Part shown: piece by piece, positions 17,997 to 26,811 of the stretch
Layout of the letters: every line of letters starts with the position of its first letter
Position numbering within the stretch: the stretch's first letter is position 1
Origin: Litoreibacter albidus
Lineage (GTDB): Bacteria > Pseudomonadota > Alphaproteobacteria > Rhodobacterales > Rhodobacteraceae
Direction: 5' to 3'
Length of the DNA stretch: 64,000 nt
Assembly: GCF_900107015.1 (NCBI RefSeq)
Contig: NZ_FNOI01000002.1
Location: forward strand, 62,001-126,000
Made by a program: the position numbers and the translations under genes
Notes under the pieces: model-generated
Databases searched by the model: none
Told to the model about the DNA's origin: nothing
What the model saw: only the letters and a program-made list of their open reading frames with translations

Positions 17997-19355
17997 ATGC
18001 GCGACATTGATCTGACAGAGGGCGCCATAGGCAGTCACTTCAAGGCGTTGGCCGTTCCCGCAGCCTTAGGCATGTTGTTCAGCACGCTCTATAATGTCGT
18101 GGATGTGTACTTCGCGGGCCAAATCTCGACGCAGGCGCAGGCGGGCCTGGCTATTGGGTTTCAAGCTTTCTTTGTCATGATGTCCGTCGGCTTTGGCCTC
18201 GGCGCTGCGATGAGTGCGTTGGTCGCGAACGCGCGTGGGCAAAAAGACGATGACGCGGCGCGACGGCTCGCCTCGCAAGGGATCAGCTTTGGCGTCGTTG
18301 CAGTCTTCCTGTTGATGCTCGGCGCTGCGTTCGCAGGTCCCTACGTGATCGCCGTGGTGTCCGAGGCTGGCGCGTACCGCGACGCCGCCACCACATACTT
18401 TTACTGGTTAATCTTAGCCCTTCCGGGCTTCTTGCTGGCCTACGGCGCGAACGGAATTCTTCAAGCACACGGCGACACCGTCTCCATGCAACGTGCGTTA
18501 ATGGTGGCTTTCGTTGCAAACATTGCCCTGAACCCGCTGCTTATCTACGGCATCCCCGGCGTCACTCCACCGCTTGGCCTGAGCGGTATCGCCCTGGCGA
18601 CCGTAATCAGCCAAACCGGCGTGATGATCTGGATACTCCGCCAAGTGATGGCGCGCCGCATTATGACGGGGTTCCGGCTAAGCTGGCTTAAACCAGACCT
18701 TCCGACCTACCGCGAAATTGCGGAGCAATTACTGCCGACCACCACCGCGCTGATGGTGATGTTCGTGTCCGGCTTTGTCGTGCAGTTCGCACTTAAGGGC
18801 TTCGGGGCGGAGGCCATCGCAGCCTACGGCGTCGCCCTTCGAGTCGAGCAGATACTGCTTCTGCCCGTGCTTGGCATGACAGGTGCCTTGCTTCCAATCG
18901 CGGCCCAAAATTACGGGGCAGAGCAATTCGACCGTGTGCGCGAGGCTTTGGTTATGTGCGCCAAACTTGGCTTCGTGATGACATTCGCCGCCTTTCCTAT
19001 CCTGTGGTTCGCGTCGCCCTTCGTCATCGCGCTGTTCAACGACGATCCGGAAGTCGTTCGCATTGGCGTCAGCTACCTGCGCGTCGACGGTTTTCTATTT
19101 CCGATCTACATGATGCTGTTTGCGATCAACTCGTTCCTGCAGGCGCTGAAACGCCCCATCTGGACGTTGTGGATCAGCGTCTACCGTCAGGGGTTCGGCG
19201 TCGCATTCTTTATCTGGGTTTATGTCGGCGTGCTCGGAATGAGCGTTTGGGGCGTCTGGATCGGCATCGCGACTGCGGTGACAACCGGCTGGCTCATCGC
19301 GCTCTTGGTGGCGAAACGCGTCGCGGATCAGAAGATCGGCGGCCTTAGGGCTTAG
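17997..19355 (+). CDS. MATE-family multidrug efflux transporter
   Basis: A 452-residue inner-membrane protein with about twelve hydrophobic helices in two homologous halves. The first helix region, PAALGMLFSTLYNVVDVYFAG, and LPGFLLAYGANGILQAHGD are typical of the NorM/DinF-type MATE family, which exports cationic compounds by H+ or Na+ antiport. Substrate unknown. The 3' end overlaps the convergent ccoS gene by 11 bases. Confidence 0.92.
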   Translation: MRDIDLTEGAIGSHFKALAVPAALGMLFSTLYNVVDVYFAGQISTQAQAGLAIGFQAFFVMMSVGFGLGAAMSALVANARGQKDDDAARRLASQGISFGVVAVFLLMLGAAFAGPYVIAVVSEAGAYRDAATTYFYWLILALPGFLLAYGANGILQAHGDTVSMQRALMVAFVANIALNPLLIYGIPGVTPPLGLSGIALATVISQTGVMIWILRQVMARRIMTGFRLSWLKPDLPTYREIAEQLLPTTTALMVMFVSGFVVQFALKGFGAEAIAAYGVALRVEQILLLPVLGMTGALLPIAAQNYGAEQFDRVREALVMCAKLGFVMTFAAFPILWFASPFVIALFNDDPEVVRIGVSYLRVDGFLFPIYMMLFAINSFLQALKRPIWTLWISVYRQGFGVAFFIWVYVGVLGMSVWGVWIGIATAVTTGWLIALLVAKRVADQKIGGLRA

Positions 19356-19497
19356 GCCCTTCATCATCGAACAAGATGCGTGCGGCGTCGCCTTCGATAT
19401 CCTCATATTGGTTGTGCCTTACGGTCCACAGGAAGGCGGCGACGCCCATCCCGCCGAGGATGAGCGAGACAGGGATAAGGATCACAAGAACATTCAT
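19345..19497 (-). CDS. ccoS: cbb3-type oxidase assembly protein CcoS
   Basis: A 50-residue single-helix membrane protein, MNVLVILIPVSLILGGMGVA then FLWTVRHNQYEDIEGDAARI. The YEDIEGDA-R-IL segment after the helix is the family signature. CcoS is needed for cofactor insertion (haem b and copper) during cbb3 oxidase maturation. The ATG at 19497 overlaps the ccoI stop by 4 bases, completing a ccoGHIS operon; longer in-frame starts inside ccoI are rejected. Confidence 0.95.
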   Translation of the reverse strand: MNVLVILIPVSLILGGMGVAAFLWTVRHNQYEDIEGDAARILFDDEGPKP

Positions 19498-21653
19498 GAC
19501 CGCACCCTTAACGCGTTCAGGATCACAAGGATAGACGAGCTGGACATCGCAAGCGCCGCCATAAGCGGGCTGGCATATCCAGAAACAGCCAATGGCACCG
19601 CGACCGCGTTGTAGCAAATAGCGATCCCGAAGTTTTCACGAATACGGGCACGCGCGCTGCGCGCGACGCGCAAAGCCTCCTTAATCGGTGCAAGGGAGCG
19701 CCCGAGCAACACAATGTCAGAAGTCGCCCGCGTTGCGTCCACGCCAGACGCAGGGGAGATAGACACGAAGGCTTGCGCCATCGCGCCCATGTCGTTCAAC
19801 CCGTCACCGACCATCAGCGTGTGTTTACCCTGATCTTGAAGTGCGGCGAGTTGGTCAATCTTGTCGGCGGGCAGCATGCCCCCCTTAGACGCCCCGAGGC
19901 CCAATCGCCCGCCGATGTTCGTCGCCGCAAAGTCGGTATCACCGGACAGGATCTCGACCTGCATGCCTTGCGCCACCAAACTTGAAACCAAATCGTGTGC
20001 GCCTGGCCGCAGGGTTTCGTCAATCCGCAAAACTTGCTCCGCGCCGTCCCCACGCTGGAACACTGTTCCGCCGCTCGCGCTGCGCGACTTGCCCAAACGT
20101 ACGGGCACACCGGCGTCAAAGCCGCTGACGCCCTCACCCGCAACCTCAAACACGTCGTCAATTTCGGATGCTACAACCTGCATGCCGTCAAGCGCGGACG
20201 CCAAAAGGCGCGAGACAGGATGATCTGACGACCGACTTAAGGCGAACACGGCAGCGCGATCGTCAGCGGACAAGCTTTGTAAGTCCGTCAGGATCGGGGT
20301 GCCATCTGTCAGCGTGCCGGTTTTGTCAAAGACCACCGTATCGACCTCTGCCAAACGCTCCAAAGCGGTCGCGGATTTAATCAGCAGGCCCTTGCGGAAA
20401 AGGCTGCCCGACGCAGCCGTTGTGACGGCCGGAACTGCTAAACCCAATGCACAGGGGCACGTGATGATAAGGACGGCAATTGCGATGTTAAGAGAATAGC
20501 GAAGGTCGCCAGTGGCGCTAAACCAGCCCACGAAGGCCAGCGCCGCCAACCCGTGCACTAACGGCGCATAGAGTTGCGCCGCGCGGTCCGCCACGGGCGT
20601 GTAATGGGAACGGCCGCTTTCAGCAACTGCGACCATCTCCGCCATGCGACGCAGGGTCGTGTCTTGGCCCACGGCAGTGGCGCGGATGACCAGCGGGTTG
20701 GACAGGTTCACCTCACCGGAGACGACTTTGCTACCAACCTGCGCCGCCACAGGCAGGCTTTCCCCGGTCAGCAATGACCGGTCCATCTGCGACTGGCCGA
20801 CATCCACAATTCCGTCGACCGGAACGCGCCCGCCGGCCGGAACCTGCACCATATCGCCCACCACAATGTCGGCAGCTTTGACCCGAACGGGGGCACCGTC
20901 GCGGATGCACGTTGCCGACGGGACTTCAAGCGCCGCCAACTCCTGCGCGGCAGAGCGCGCGGCGGCGCGGGTACGGTGGTCCAAATAACGCCCGATCAGC
21001 AGAAAGAATGTTAAGGACAGTGCAGCGTCGAAATACGCGTTTTCGCCACCCGCCATTGTCTCATAGAGCGACAAGCCGCTGGCCAGTAGGATCGCAAGGG
21101 AGATCGGAACCTCCATATTGACGCGCCAAACCCGCAGCACCGAAAGCGCGGACACAAAAAAGGGCCGCGCGGCGAAGATCACGGCGGGCAACGCAATCAC
21201 AGCCGATATCCAGTGAAACAACTGGCGCGTAGCGTCCTCCGCCCCAGCCCAAATGGCCACGGACAAGATCATAACGTTCATCATGGCAAAGCCCGCGACG
21301 GCCAAGCGCAACAACAGCGAACGGCCCACAGGGTCCCCCTCCGCCGCTCGTAGCGTATCGCTGTCCAATGGCAATGCCTCAAAACCCAAGGCCAACAACG
21401 CGTTGATCAGACCGTCTTCGTCCGCGTCCCCTCGGGTGTGCACAGACACCCGCTTGAGGCTTAGGTTAACGCGTGCGTCCAGAACCTCTGGCAGCTTTTT
21501 CAAGCCGCGCTCGACGCCGGAAACGCAGGCGCCGCAGTGGATGCCGGGCAAAGACAATGACACCATATCACCCGCCGTCGTGCGCGCTGCCCCGCGCGCA
21601 GTTTCCTCTGCAAGGGGCGCACCCGCGCACCCCGGACAACTCATCACACTCAT
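19494..21653 (-). CDS. ccoI: cbb3-associated copper-translocating P1B-type ATPase
   Basis: Inner-membrane copper pump (719 residues) that exports Cu+ for insertion into the CcoN haem-copper centre. In order: an extra N-terminal C6-P-G-C9 motif, a heavy-metal-associated domain with GIHCGACVSG (C40, C43), transmembrane helices with the ion motif TCPCALG, the phosphorylation site DKTGT, SSDHPVSRLL and GDGLNDMGAMA. Overlaps ccoH upstream (ATGA) and ccoS downstream. An alternative start at 21644 would remove three residues. Confidence 0.95.
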   Translation of the reverse strand: MSVMSCPGCAGAPLAEETARGAARTTAGDMVSLSLPGIHCGACVSGVERGLKKLPEVLDARVNLSLKRVSVHTRGDADEDGLINALLALGFEALPLDSDTLRAAEGDPVGRSLLLRLAVAGFAMMNVMILSVAIWAGAEDATRQLFHWISAVIALPAVIFAARPFFVSALSVLRVWRVNMEVPISLAILLASGLSLYETMAGGENAYFDAALSLTFFLLIGRYLDHRTRAAARSAAQELAALEVPSATCIRDGAPVRVKAADIVVGDMVQVPAGGRVPVDGIVDVGQSQMDRSLLTGESLPVAAQVGSKVVSGEVNLSNPLVIRATAVGQDTTLRRMAEMVAVAESGRSHYTPVADRAAQLYAPLVHGLAALAFVGWFSATGDLRYSLNIAIAVLIITCPCALGLAVPAVTTAASGSLFRKGLLIKSATALERLAEVDTVVFDKTGTLTDGTPILTDLQSLSADDRAAVFALSRSSDHPVSRLLASALDGMQVVASEIDDVFEVAGEGVSGFDAGVPVRLGKSRSASGGTVFQRGDGAEQVLRIDETLRPGAHDLVSSLVAQGMQVEILSGDTDFAATNIGGRLGLGASKGGMLPADKIDQLAALQDQGKHTLMVGDGLNDMGAMAQAFVSISPASGVDATRATSDIVLLGRSLAPIKEALRVARSARARIRENFGIAICYNAVAVPLAVSGYASPLMAALAMSSSSILVILNALRVRS

Positions 21654-22102
21654 TGGGGGACCACGAACGGAATCCGCTGCTCAAACACGGTTCCGTCTTC
21701 CGCTATTGCCTTCATGCGCAGGTTCCAGTTCCCCGCAGACAGGTCTTCAGCCGCCAGATGCGCTTTTCCGTCGAAACGGAACGCTGGTGTCCGGTCGCTG
21801 CTGACAGTCGTTGCGCGCCCTAATGTTGCGTCAATCAGCTTCGGATCAACAGGCCCATCCTCATCCACTATGGAAAGACGCAATGTCCCGTCAGCGTAGC
21901 CGACCTTCACATCCCACCCCAATGCAAGCTGGGCCGCGCGACGTTCATCAAAGCTTTGGCTGGCGACGTAAGAGTTCTTGGTCTCCAGCCCTGGAAACGT
22001 ACGGACGGCCTGCGTCGCAAGCGTCAGGTTCACGCCGATGACGATACTAAACCCGACCGCAAACATGGCAAACACATGGATGCCTTTAATCTCACGGCTC
22101 AT
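21650..22102 (-). CDS. ccoH: cbb3 oxidase maturation protein CcoH (FixH)
   Basis: A 150-residue protein with one N-terminal membrane helix (GIHVFAMFAVGFSIVIGVNL) and a periplasmic domain containing NSYVASQSFDERRAAQLALG, the FixH pattern. CcoH is a stable partner and assembly factor of the cbb3 oxidase. It overlaps both neighbours by 4 bases in the ccoG-H-I-S operon, which supports translational coupling. Confidence 0.93.
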   Translation of the reverse strand: MSREIKGIHVFAMFAVGFSIVIGVNLTLATQAVRTFPGLETKNSYVASQSFDERRAAQLALGWDVKVGYADGTLRLSIVDEDGPVDPKLIDATLGRATTVSSDRTPAFRFDGKAHLAAEDLSAGNWNLRMKAIAEDGTVFEQRIPFVVPQ

Positions 22103-23532
22103 TGCGCAGCCTCCTTGCCGTTAAATACCGAATTGGTGTGTGCGCGTTCACCGGATGTGACGTCTTCAACCCAGAACCGCAGGTCAGTCCGCTCCGCTGT
22201 TGCACTCGGGTCGCCACGGCGTGCGGTGACATAGACCCGCTGCAACTTGGTTTCATTTGCGGGCACGACCACACTGACGAGGTCAGTACCCTCAAGATCA
22301 ATGCGAAGTAGCGCGTCTGATGTCAAAGACAGATGGAACTCCCGATCATCCCCGTGTTTGTTCAGCAACCGGATGTCGTAGGCATTCCGGATGGAGCCGT
22401 CAGACATGGTGACATACGTCGGGTTGCGAATGGGCGAGACTGTCATGTCGATCTCTGCCCGAATGAACAGCGCGAAAATCAGACCGAAGCCGATTGTGGA
22501 CCAAAGGAACGTGTAGACCAGAGTACGTGGCCGCAAAATGTGCTTCCAGATAGGTTTCGCCTTGCCGCCTGCCCGCTCAATCGGCTCGTCCGATAGCGCG
22601 AGGTAATCAATCAAGCCGCGCTCTTTGCCGATGCGCTCCATGACGTCATCACACGCATCAATGCACAGCGCACAGGTGATACACTCCATCTGCTGGCCAT
22701 CACGGATGTCGATGCCCATCGGGCAAACATTCACGCAAGCCATGCAATCAATACAGTCGCCGCGCGTATCTTCATGCTTCTTGCCGCGCGGCTCCCCGCG
22801 CCAATCACGGTATCCGACGGTGATCGTGTCCTCATCCATCATCGCGCCCTGAATGCGCGGCCACGGGCACATGTAGATGCACACCTGCTCACGCATGAAG
22901 CCACCGAAAATGAATGTCGTAGCGGTCAGGAAGCCAATTGTGGCGTAGGCCACGGGATGTGCAGAGAACGTTGCCAAGTCGACCGCCAACTGCGGCGCGT
23001 CAGTAAAGTAAAACACCCACGCGCCGCCCGTGGCGATCGCGATAAGCAGCCAGACGACCCATTTGGTGATCCGCAACCGCCACTTGTGGAAATCCCACTT
23101 GGCGCGCCATAGGCGCACGCGCGCGTTGCGGTCCCCTTCAATCCATCGCTCGACCAGTATGAAGAGGTCCGTCCAAACGGTTTGAGGACATGTGTAGCCA
23201 CACCAGACCCGCCCCAATGCAGAGGTGAACAAAAACAGCCCCAAACCCGCCATGATCAAAAGTCCGGCGACAAAGTAGAATTCATGGGGCCAAATTTCGA
23301 TCCAGAAGAAGTAAAATCGGCGCCCCGCCAGATCAATCAACACGGCCTGATCGGGAAGGTTCGGGCCACGATCCCAACGCACCCAAGGCGTGAGATAATA
23401 TATCCCCAAGGTGACGGCCATGATCCACCACTTAAACGTGCGGAAAAAGCCGGACACGCGCCGTGGGAAAATCGGCTCCTGCGCAGCATACAATGAGGGC
23501 GGAGTTTCAGCTTTGCTCATGTCGTCAATCAT
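22099..23532 (-). CDS. ccoG: cbb3 oxidase accessory ferredoxin-like protein CcoG (FixG/RdxA)
   Basis: A 477-residue membrane protein of the FixG/RdxA family, reported to reduce Cu(II) for CcoN metallation. It begins with the family segment YAAQEPIFPRRVSGFFRTFKW. Several helices follow, then two [4Fe-4S] clusters with CIDCMACVNVCPMGIDIR and CITCALCIDACDDVM, and a C-terminal Ig-like periplasmic domain. WCGYTCPQTVW is also present. An alternative ATG at 23520 (MSKAETPPSL) would shorten it by four residues; neither has a strong ribosome binding site. An FNR-type box lies 57 bases upstream. Confidence 0.95.
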   Translation of the reverse strand: MIDDMSKAETPPSLYAAQEPIFPRRVSGFFRTFKWWIMAVTLGIYYLTPWVRWDRGPNLPDQAVLIDLAGRRFYFFWIEIWPHEFYFVAGLLIMAGLGLFLFTSALGRVWCGYTCPQTVWTDLFILVERWIEGDRNARVRLWRAKWDFHKWRLRITKWVVWLLIAIATGGAWVFYFTDAPQLAVDLATFSAHPVAYATIGFLTATTFIFGGFMREQVCIYMCPWPRIQGAMMDEDTITVGYRDWRGEPRGKKHEDTRGDCIDCMACVNVCPMGIDIRDGQQMECITCALCIDACDDVMERIGKERGLIDYLALSDEPIERAGGKAKPIWKHILRPRTLVYTFLWSTIGFGLIFALFIRAEIDMTVSPIRNPTYVTMSDGSIRNAYDIRLLNKHGDDREFHLSLTSDALLRIDLEGTDLVSVVVPANETKLQRVYVTARRGDPSATAERTDLRFWVEDVTSGERAHTNSVFNGKEAAQ

Positions 23533-23588
23533 CCGGGATTTTAGGTCTGTTCGCAGCGTCTGAATGCAATCTTATCATGAAAAGGTCT

Positions 23589-23602
23589 TTGACCCAGATC
23601 AA
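23589..23602 (-). promoter_or_regulatory. FNR-type box upstream of ccoGHIS
   Basis: TTGAC-CCAG-ATCAA matches the FNR consensus TTGAT-N4-ATCAA at 9 of 10 half-site positions. It lies 57 bases upstream of the ccoG start and 118 bases before rsgA, so ccoG is the likely target. The regulator is presumably the FnrL encoded at 28636-29364. Confidence 0.8.
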
Positions 23603-23719
23603 TCGGCGCAGAGCGACGTTTCGACACCCCCAGCAAGCCCCCAACCCGCCGCTGGAACGCCTGCGGTACGCATGGTATGTTGGCCGCGAACAACGCGCGG
23701 GCGCACGAAAGCAAACATC

Positions 23720-24796
23720 ATGACACGTGACTACAGTTCCTTTTTGCCGACGAGTGACGCGAAACCGCCAAAGGCGGCGGCCCTATCCCCGCTCGCAGCC
23801 CTTGGGTGGCAACCCTTTTTTGCACAGCAAATCAGTGTCGAGCAGATGGAAGAAACTCCACCACTGCGCGTGACTGAGGTACACCGGAACGGGCTTCAAG
23901 CCCGTGGTGAAAGCATCGACATGCACATCCCCCACGGGCCGGAGGCCACGGTCGGTGACTGGATACTACTCAACCGCGAACTGCCGTCCGCCAGCGAAGT
24001 CCTTGAGCGTAAAAGCCTCATCAAACGCCGCGCACCCGGCCGCACCTTGGGCATCCAGCTAATCGCGGCCAATCTGGATACGGTGTTTGTCGTGTCGTCA
24101 TGCAACGACGACTTCAACGTTGCGCGTCTGGAGCGCTTTATTGCCCTTGCGTTCGAGGCCGACCTCTCGCCGGTTATCGTGCTCACAAAGACCGACCAAT
24201 GCGACGCTCCCGACGACTACATCGCCCGTGCCAAAGCGATCTCCGATCAAGTGCCCGTCGTCGCGCTCAACGCGAAAAGTGATGCGCCGCAAACGGAATT
24301 GGCGCAGTGGTGCAAACCGGGTCAGACGGTCGCGTTTCTAGGGTCGTCCGGGGTCGGCAAATCCACGCTGACCAACGCACTGGCCGGCGATACAGCGATC
24401 ACAACGCAAGCCGTGCGCGAGGACGATTCACACGGGCGGCACACAACGACCAGACGCAACCTTTACTTCCTGTCATCAGGCTGCGCCGTTCTCGACACCC
24501 CCGGCATGCGGGAGCTGCAACTTACAGACAATGCTTCGGGCGTGGCCGAAGTGTTCGCGGATCTGGACGAATTGAGAACCCAATGCAAATTCAACGACTG
24601 CAAGCACACCGTAGAACCGGGGTGCGCCGTCTTGGCCGCGGTCGCGCGCAATGAATTAGACCCTGTTCGGCTGGCAAGATGGCAAAAGCTGGTAGCAGAA
24701 GATTTGCACAACTCCGCCACCCTCGCGGAGCGGCGCACAAAGGATAAAGCCTTCGGAAAAATGGTGCGCAACGCCCAGACCAAGAAAAAGAAGTAA
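23720..24796 (+). CDS. rsgA: ribosome small-subunit-dependent GTPase A
   Basis: Circularly permuted GTPase that helps 30S subunit maturation. The 358-residue chain has an OB-fold-like N-terminal region, then G4 (TKTD), G1/P-loop (FLGSSGVGKSTL), G2/G3 (GRHTTTRRNLY, DTPGMRE) in permuted order, and the C-terminal zinc knuckle CKFNDCKHTVEPGC. The ATG at 23720 starts MTRDYSSFLPTSD. Open frame upstream would add 52 residues with no family similarity and would include the FNR box, so it is rejected. Confidence 0.95.
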   Translation: MTRDYSSFLPTSDAKPPKAAALSPLAALGWQPFFAQQISVEQMEETPPLRVTEVHRNGLQARGESIDMHIPHGPEATVGDWILLNRELPSASEVLERKSLIKRRAPGRTLGIQLIAANLDTVFVVSSCNDDFNVARLERFIALAFEADLSPVIVLTKTDQCDAPDDYIARAKAISDQVPVVALNAKSDAPQTELAQWCKPGQTVAFLGSSGVGKSTLTNALAGDTAITTQAVREDDSHGRHTTTRRNLYFLSSGCAVLDTPGMRELQLTDNASGVAEVFADLDELRTQCKFNDCKHTVEPGCAVLAAVARNELDPVRLARWQKLVAEDLHNSATLAERRTKDKAFGKMVRNAQTKKKK

Positions 24797-24815
24797 CCGG
24801 CCGTTAAGTCCGACA

Positions 24816-24852
24816 ATCAAAAAGCCCGCCAAGCGTAAGCTGGCGGGCTTTC
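24816..24852. terminator. bidirectional terminator between rsgA and ccoP
   Basis: aaagcccgcca (24821-24831) and tggcgggcttt (24841-24851) form an 11-bp stem with a 9-base loop. The plus strand continues with ctttcctt and the minus strand with a clear T run, so it can serve both rsgA and the convergent ccoNOQP operon. Confidence 0.85.
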
Positions 24853-24864
24853 CTTGCGGTACGA

Positions 24865-24955
24865 ACCCGCGCGCCCCAGACCGATTGCGCGAACAGGAGG
24901 CTGGGGGCGCGGGTATCGCACGCTAGGCTCGAAGTCCTCCCGAAGTAGCGTGCGA
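24865..24955. repeat. two consecutive inverted repeats downstream of ccoP
   Basis: acccgcgcgccccag (24865-24879) pairs imperfectly with ctgggggcgcgggt (24901-24914), and next to it tcgcacgcta (24916-24925) pairs perfectly with tagcgtgcga (24946-24955). Both are in the 174-base gap between rsgA and ccoP. They may be 3'-end structures of the ccoNOQP transcript or part of a small RNA; no T run follows either. Confidence 0.5.
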
Positions 24956-24970
24956 ATTCCTATGGGGGGC

Positions 24971-25834
24971 TTACTCGCCGCCGCCTTTCTGGTGAACATA
25001 GGCAGTCACCGCATTGATCTGCGCGTCCGTCAAACGTGGCGACCACGGCGGCATAACACCAAAGCGCGCGTTGGTGATCGTCTCCGTCAACGCCACATCG
25101 GACCCGCCGTAGAGCCATACGGAATCCGTGAGGTTCGGCGCACCTTGTTCACGGTCCCCCATACCGGTCTCGCCATGACACGCAGTACAGTTGTCCACGA
25201 ACAGCTCGGTCCCCTGCTCCGCCAAAGCGGCATCGTGGTCCAAGCCCGACAGAGATTGCACGTAAGCGACCAGCGCCTCGATCTCTTCCTTCTCCAATAG
25301 CTCGCCGAATGCTGGCATCTCGGAATACCGCGCGTCTTCGTCCTGCTCGTTACGAATGCCGTGGCGCACGGTCGTGGCGATAGCCTCCATGCTGCCGCCC
25401 CATAGCCAGTCATCGTCCAGCAAGTTGGGGTAGCCCGCAGACCCCGCAGCGCCCGAACCGTGACACTGCGAACAGTTGTTCGCGAAGACCGACGCACCAG
25501 CGGACACTGCGTATTGCTGCAACGGCCCGTTGTCTTTCAACGTGTCCAAGTCAATCGCCGCGAGCTGGGTGTTCAGATCAGAATTTGCCTCTTCCACACG
25601 AGCGATCTCTGCGGCGACTTCACCGCGCGTTGAATATCCTAGAAAACCCGCCGTCGCGGAGGACACCAACGGCCACGCCGGATAGGCAATAGAATAGATC
25701 ACCGCCCACACGATGGTCGCATAGAGCGACCAAAGCCACCAGCGCGGCAAGGGTGTGTTCAGCTCCTCAATGCCGTCGTAGGAATGGCCTGTGGTGTAGG
25801 TCTTTGTGGCCTCATCATATCTTGGCTCATCCAT
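24971..25834 (-). CDS. ccoP: cbb3-type cytochrome c oxidase subunit III (dihaem cytochrome c)
   Basis: A 287-residue membrane-anchored dihaem cytochrome c that delivers electrons to CcoO/CcoN. The N-terminal part has the family segment DGIEELNTPLPRWWLWSLYA leading into a membrane helix. Two haem sites follow: CSQCH and CTACH. Axial methionines are suggested by YSEMPAFG and FGVMPPWSPRL. It overlaps ccoQ by 8 bases and is the last gene of ccoNOQP. Confidence 0.97.
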   Translation of the reverse strand: MDEPRYDEATKTYTTGHSYDGIEELNTPLPRWWLWSLYATIVWAVIYSIAYPAWPLVSSATAGFLGYSTRGEVAAEIARVEEANSDLNTQLAAIDLDTLKDNGPLQQYAVSAGASVFANNCSQCHGSGAAGSAGYPNLLDDDWLWGGSMEAIATTVRHGIRNEQDEDARYSEMPAFGELLEKEEIEALVAYVQSLSGLDHDAALAEQGTELFVDNCTACHGETGMGDREQGAPNLTDSVWLYGGSDVALTETITNARFGVMPPWSPRLTDAQINAVTAYVHQKGGGE

Positions 25835-26027
25835 TGTCTTGGCCTTTCAGTTGCTCAGCGTCGTTTGCCGGACGATCCTCGTTACGGAATGGCGCTTGGC
25901 TAATATCATCATGCATGGAACGTGACCCCGGGCGAAACGCCCAGAGCACCACACCAAAGAAGAAGGCGAACATGGCAAGCAGCACCCAGCTGTCCGCCAA
26001 CTGCCGTAAGAACGAATAAGTATCCAT
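25827..26027 (-). CDS. ccoQ: cbb3-type oxidase subunit CcoQ
   Basis: A 66-residue protein with one membrane helix, MDTYSFLRQLADSWVLLAMF then VVLWAFRPGSRSMHDDISQA. The FRPGSR segment just after the helix is characteristic. CcoQ stabilises the CcoP association. The gene sits between ccoO (15-base gap) and ccoP (8-base overlap). Confidence 0.95.
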   Translation of the reverse strand: MDTYSFLRQLADSWVLLAMFAFFFGVVLWAFRPGSRSMHDDISQAPFRNEDRPANDAEQLKGQDNG

Positions 26028-26041
26028 TGTGTCCCCTCCTC

Positions 26042-26800
26042 TTACCGTGACGCGTCTGGTGTGAAGGTAGAGAAGTCTACCAACGTACCCAGCATTTGGA
26101 GGTAAGCGACCAGCGCATCCATCTCGGACACACCGGGTGCGTTATCGAAGTTGCGGGTCTGCGCCCCCGGATAACGTTCCAGAAGGCCGTCCCAGTCACC
26201 TTCGGGGTCTGCTTGCACCATGAAGTCGGCACGCGCGGTTTCGATCATCTCGTCCGTATAGGGCACGCCCACAAAGCGGTGCGTCTTCAAGGTCGCCTCA
26301 ATGTGTTCCCCGTCCAATTGCACGTCCTTGAGGAAGGAATACTTGGGCATCACGGATTCAGGCACAACGGATTGTGGATCACTCAGGTGGTTGACGTGCC
26401 ACTCGTCAGAGTATCGACCGCCAACACGCGCCACATCAGGCCCCGTGCGCTTGGAGCCCCATTGGAACGGGTGATCGTACTGCGATTCTGCCGCCAAGGA
26501 GTAGTGACCATACCGCTCCACCTCGTCGCGCATCGGGCGGATCATCTGCGAGTGGCACAGGTAGCACCCCTCGCGCACATAGATGTCACGGCCTGCAAGC
26601 TCCAGCGGAGAGTAAGGGCGCATGCCCTCCACGTCCTCGATGGTGTTCTCAAGGTAGAATAGCGGCGCGATCTCTACGATACCGCCAATGCTGACCACCA
26701 CCAGAGACGCGACCATAAGCATGGTGCCGTTACGTTCCAATGCCGCGTGGCGTTCCAGAAAGGTGCGGCGTTTTTTCGGGTTTGTGTTTTCAGATGTCAT
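26042..26800 (-). CDS. ccoO: cbb3-type cytochrome c oxidase subunit II (monohaem cytochrome c)
   Basis: A 252-residue membrane-anchored cytochrome c with one haem site in [15 protein letters not shown] after an N-terminal helix ([20 protein letters not shown]). Other family segments are [18 protein letters not shown] and SVMPKYSFL, the latter carrying the probable axial Met. It relays electrons from CcoP to the CcoN haem centre. Located 12 bases after ccoN. Confidence 0.97.
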   Translation of the reverse strand: MTSENTNPKKRRTFLERHAALERNGTMLMVASLVVVSIGGIVEIAPLFYLENTIEDVEGMRPYSPLELAGRDIYVREGCYLCHSQMIRPMRDEVERYGHYSLAAESQYDHPFQWGSKRTGPDVARVGGRYSDEWHVNHLSDPQSVVPESVMPKYSFLKDVQLDGEHIEATLKTHRFVGVPYTDEMIETARADFMVQADPEGDWDGLLERYPGAQTRNFDNAPGVSEMDALVAYLQMLGTLVDFSTFTPDASR

Positions 26801-26811
26801 TCATCCGCTCC

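Noticed and set aside
23564-23719. A longer rsgA start
   Set aside because: The extra residues have no family similarity and the region holds the FNR box; the ATG at 23720 is family-like.
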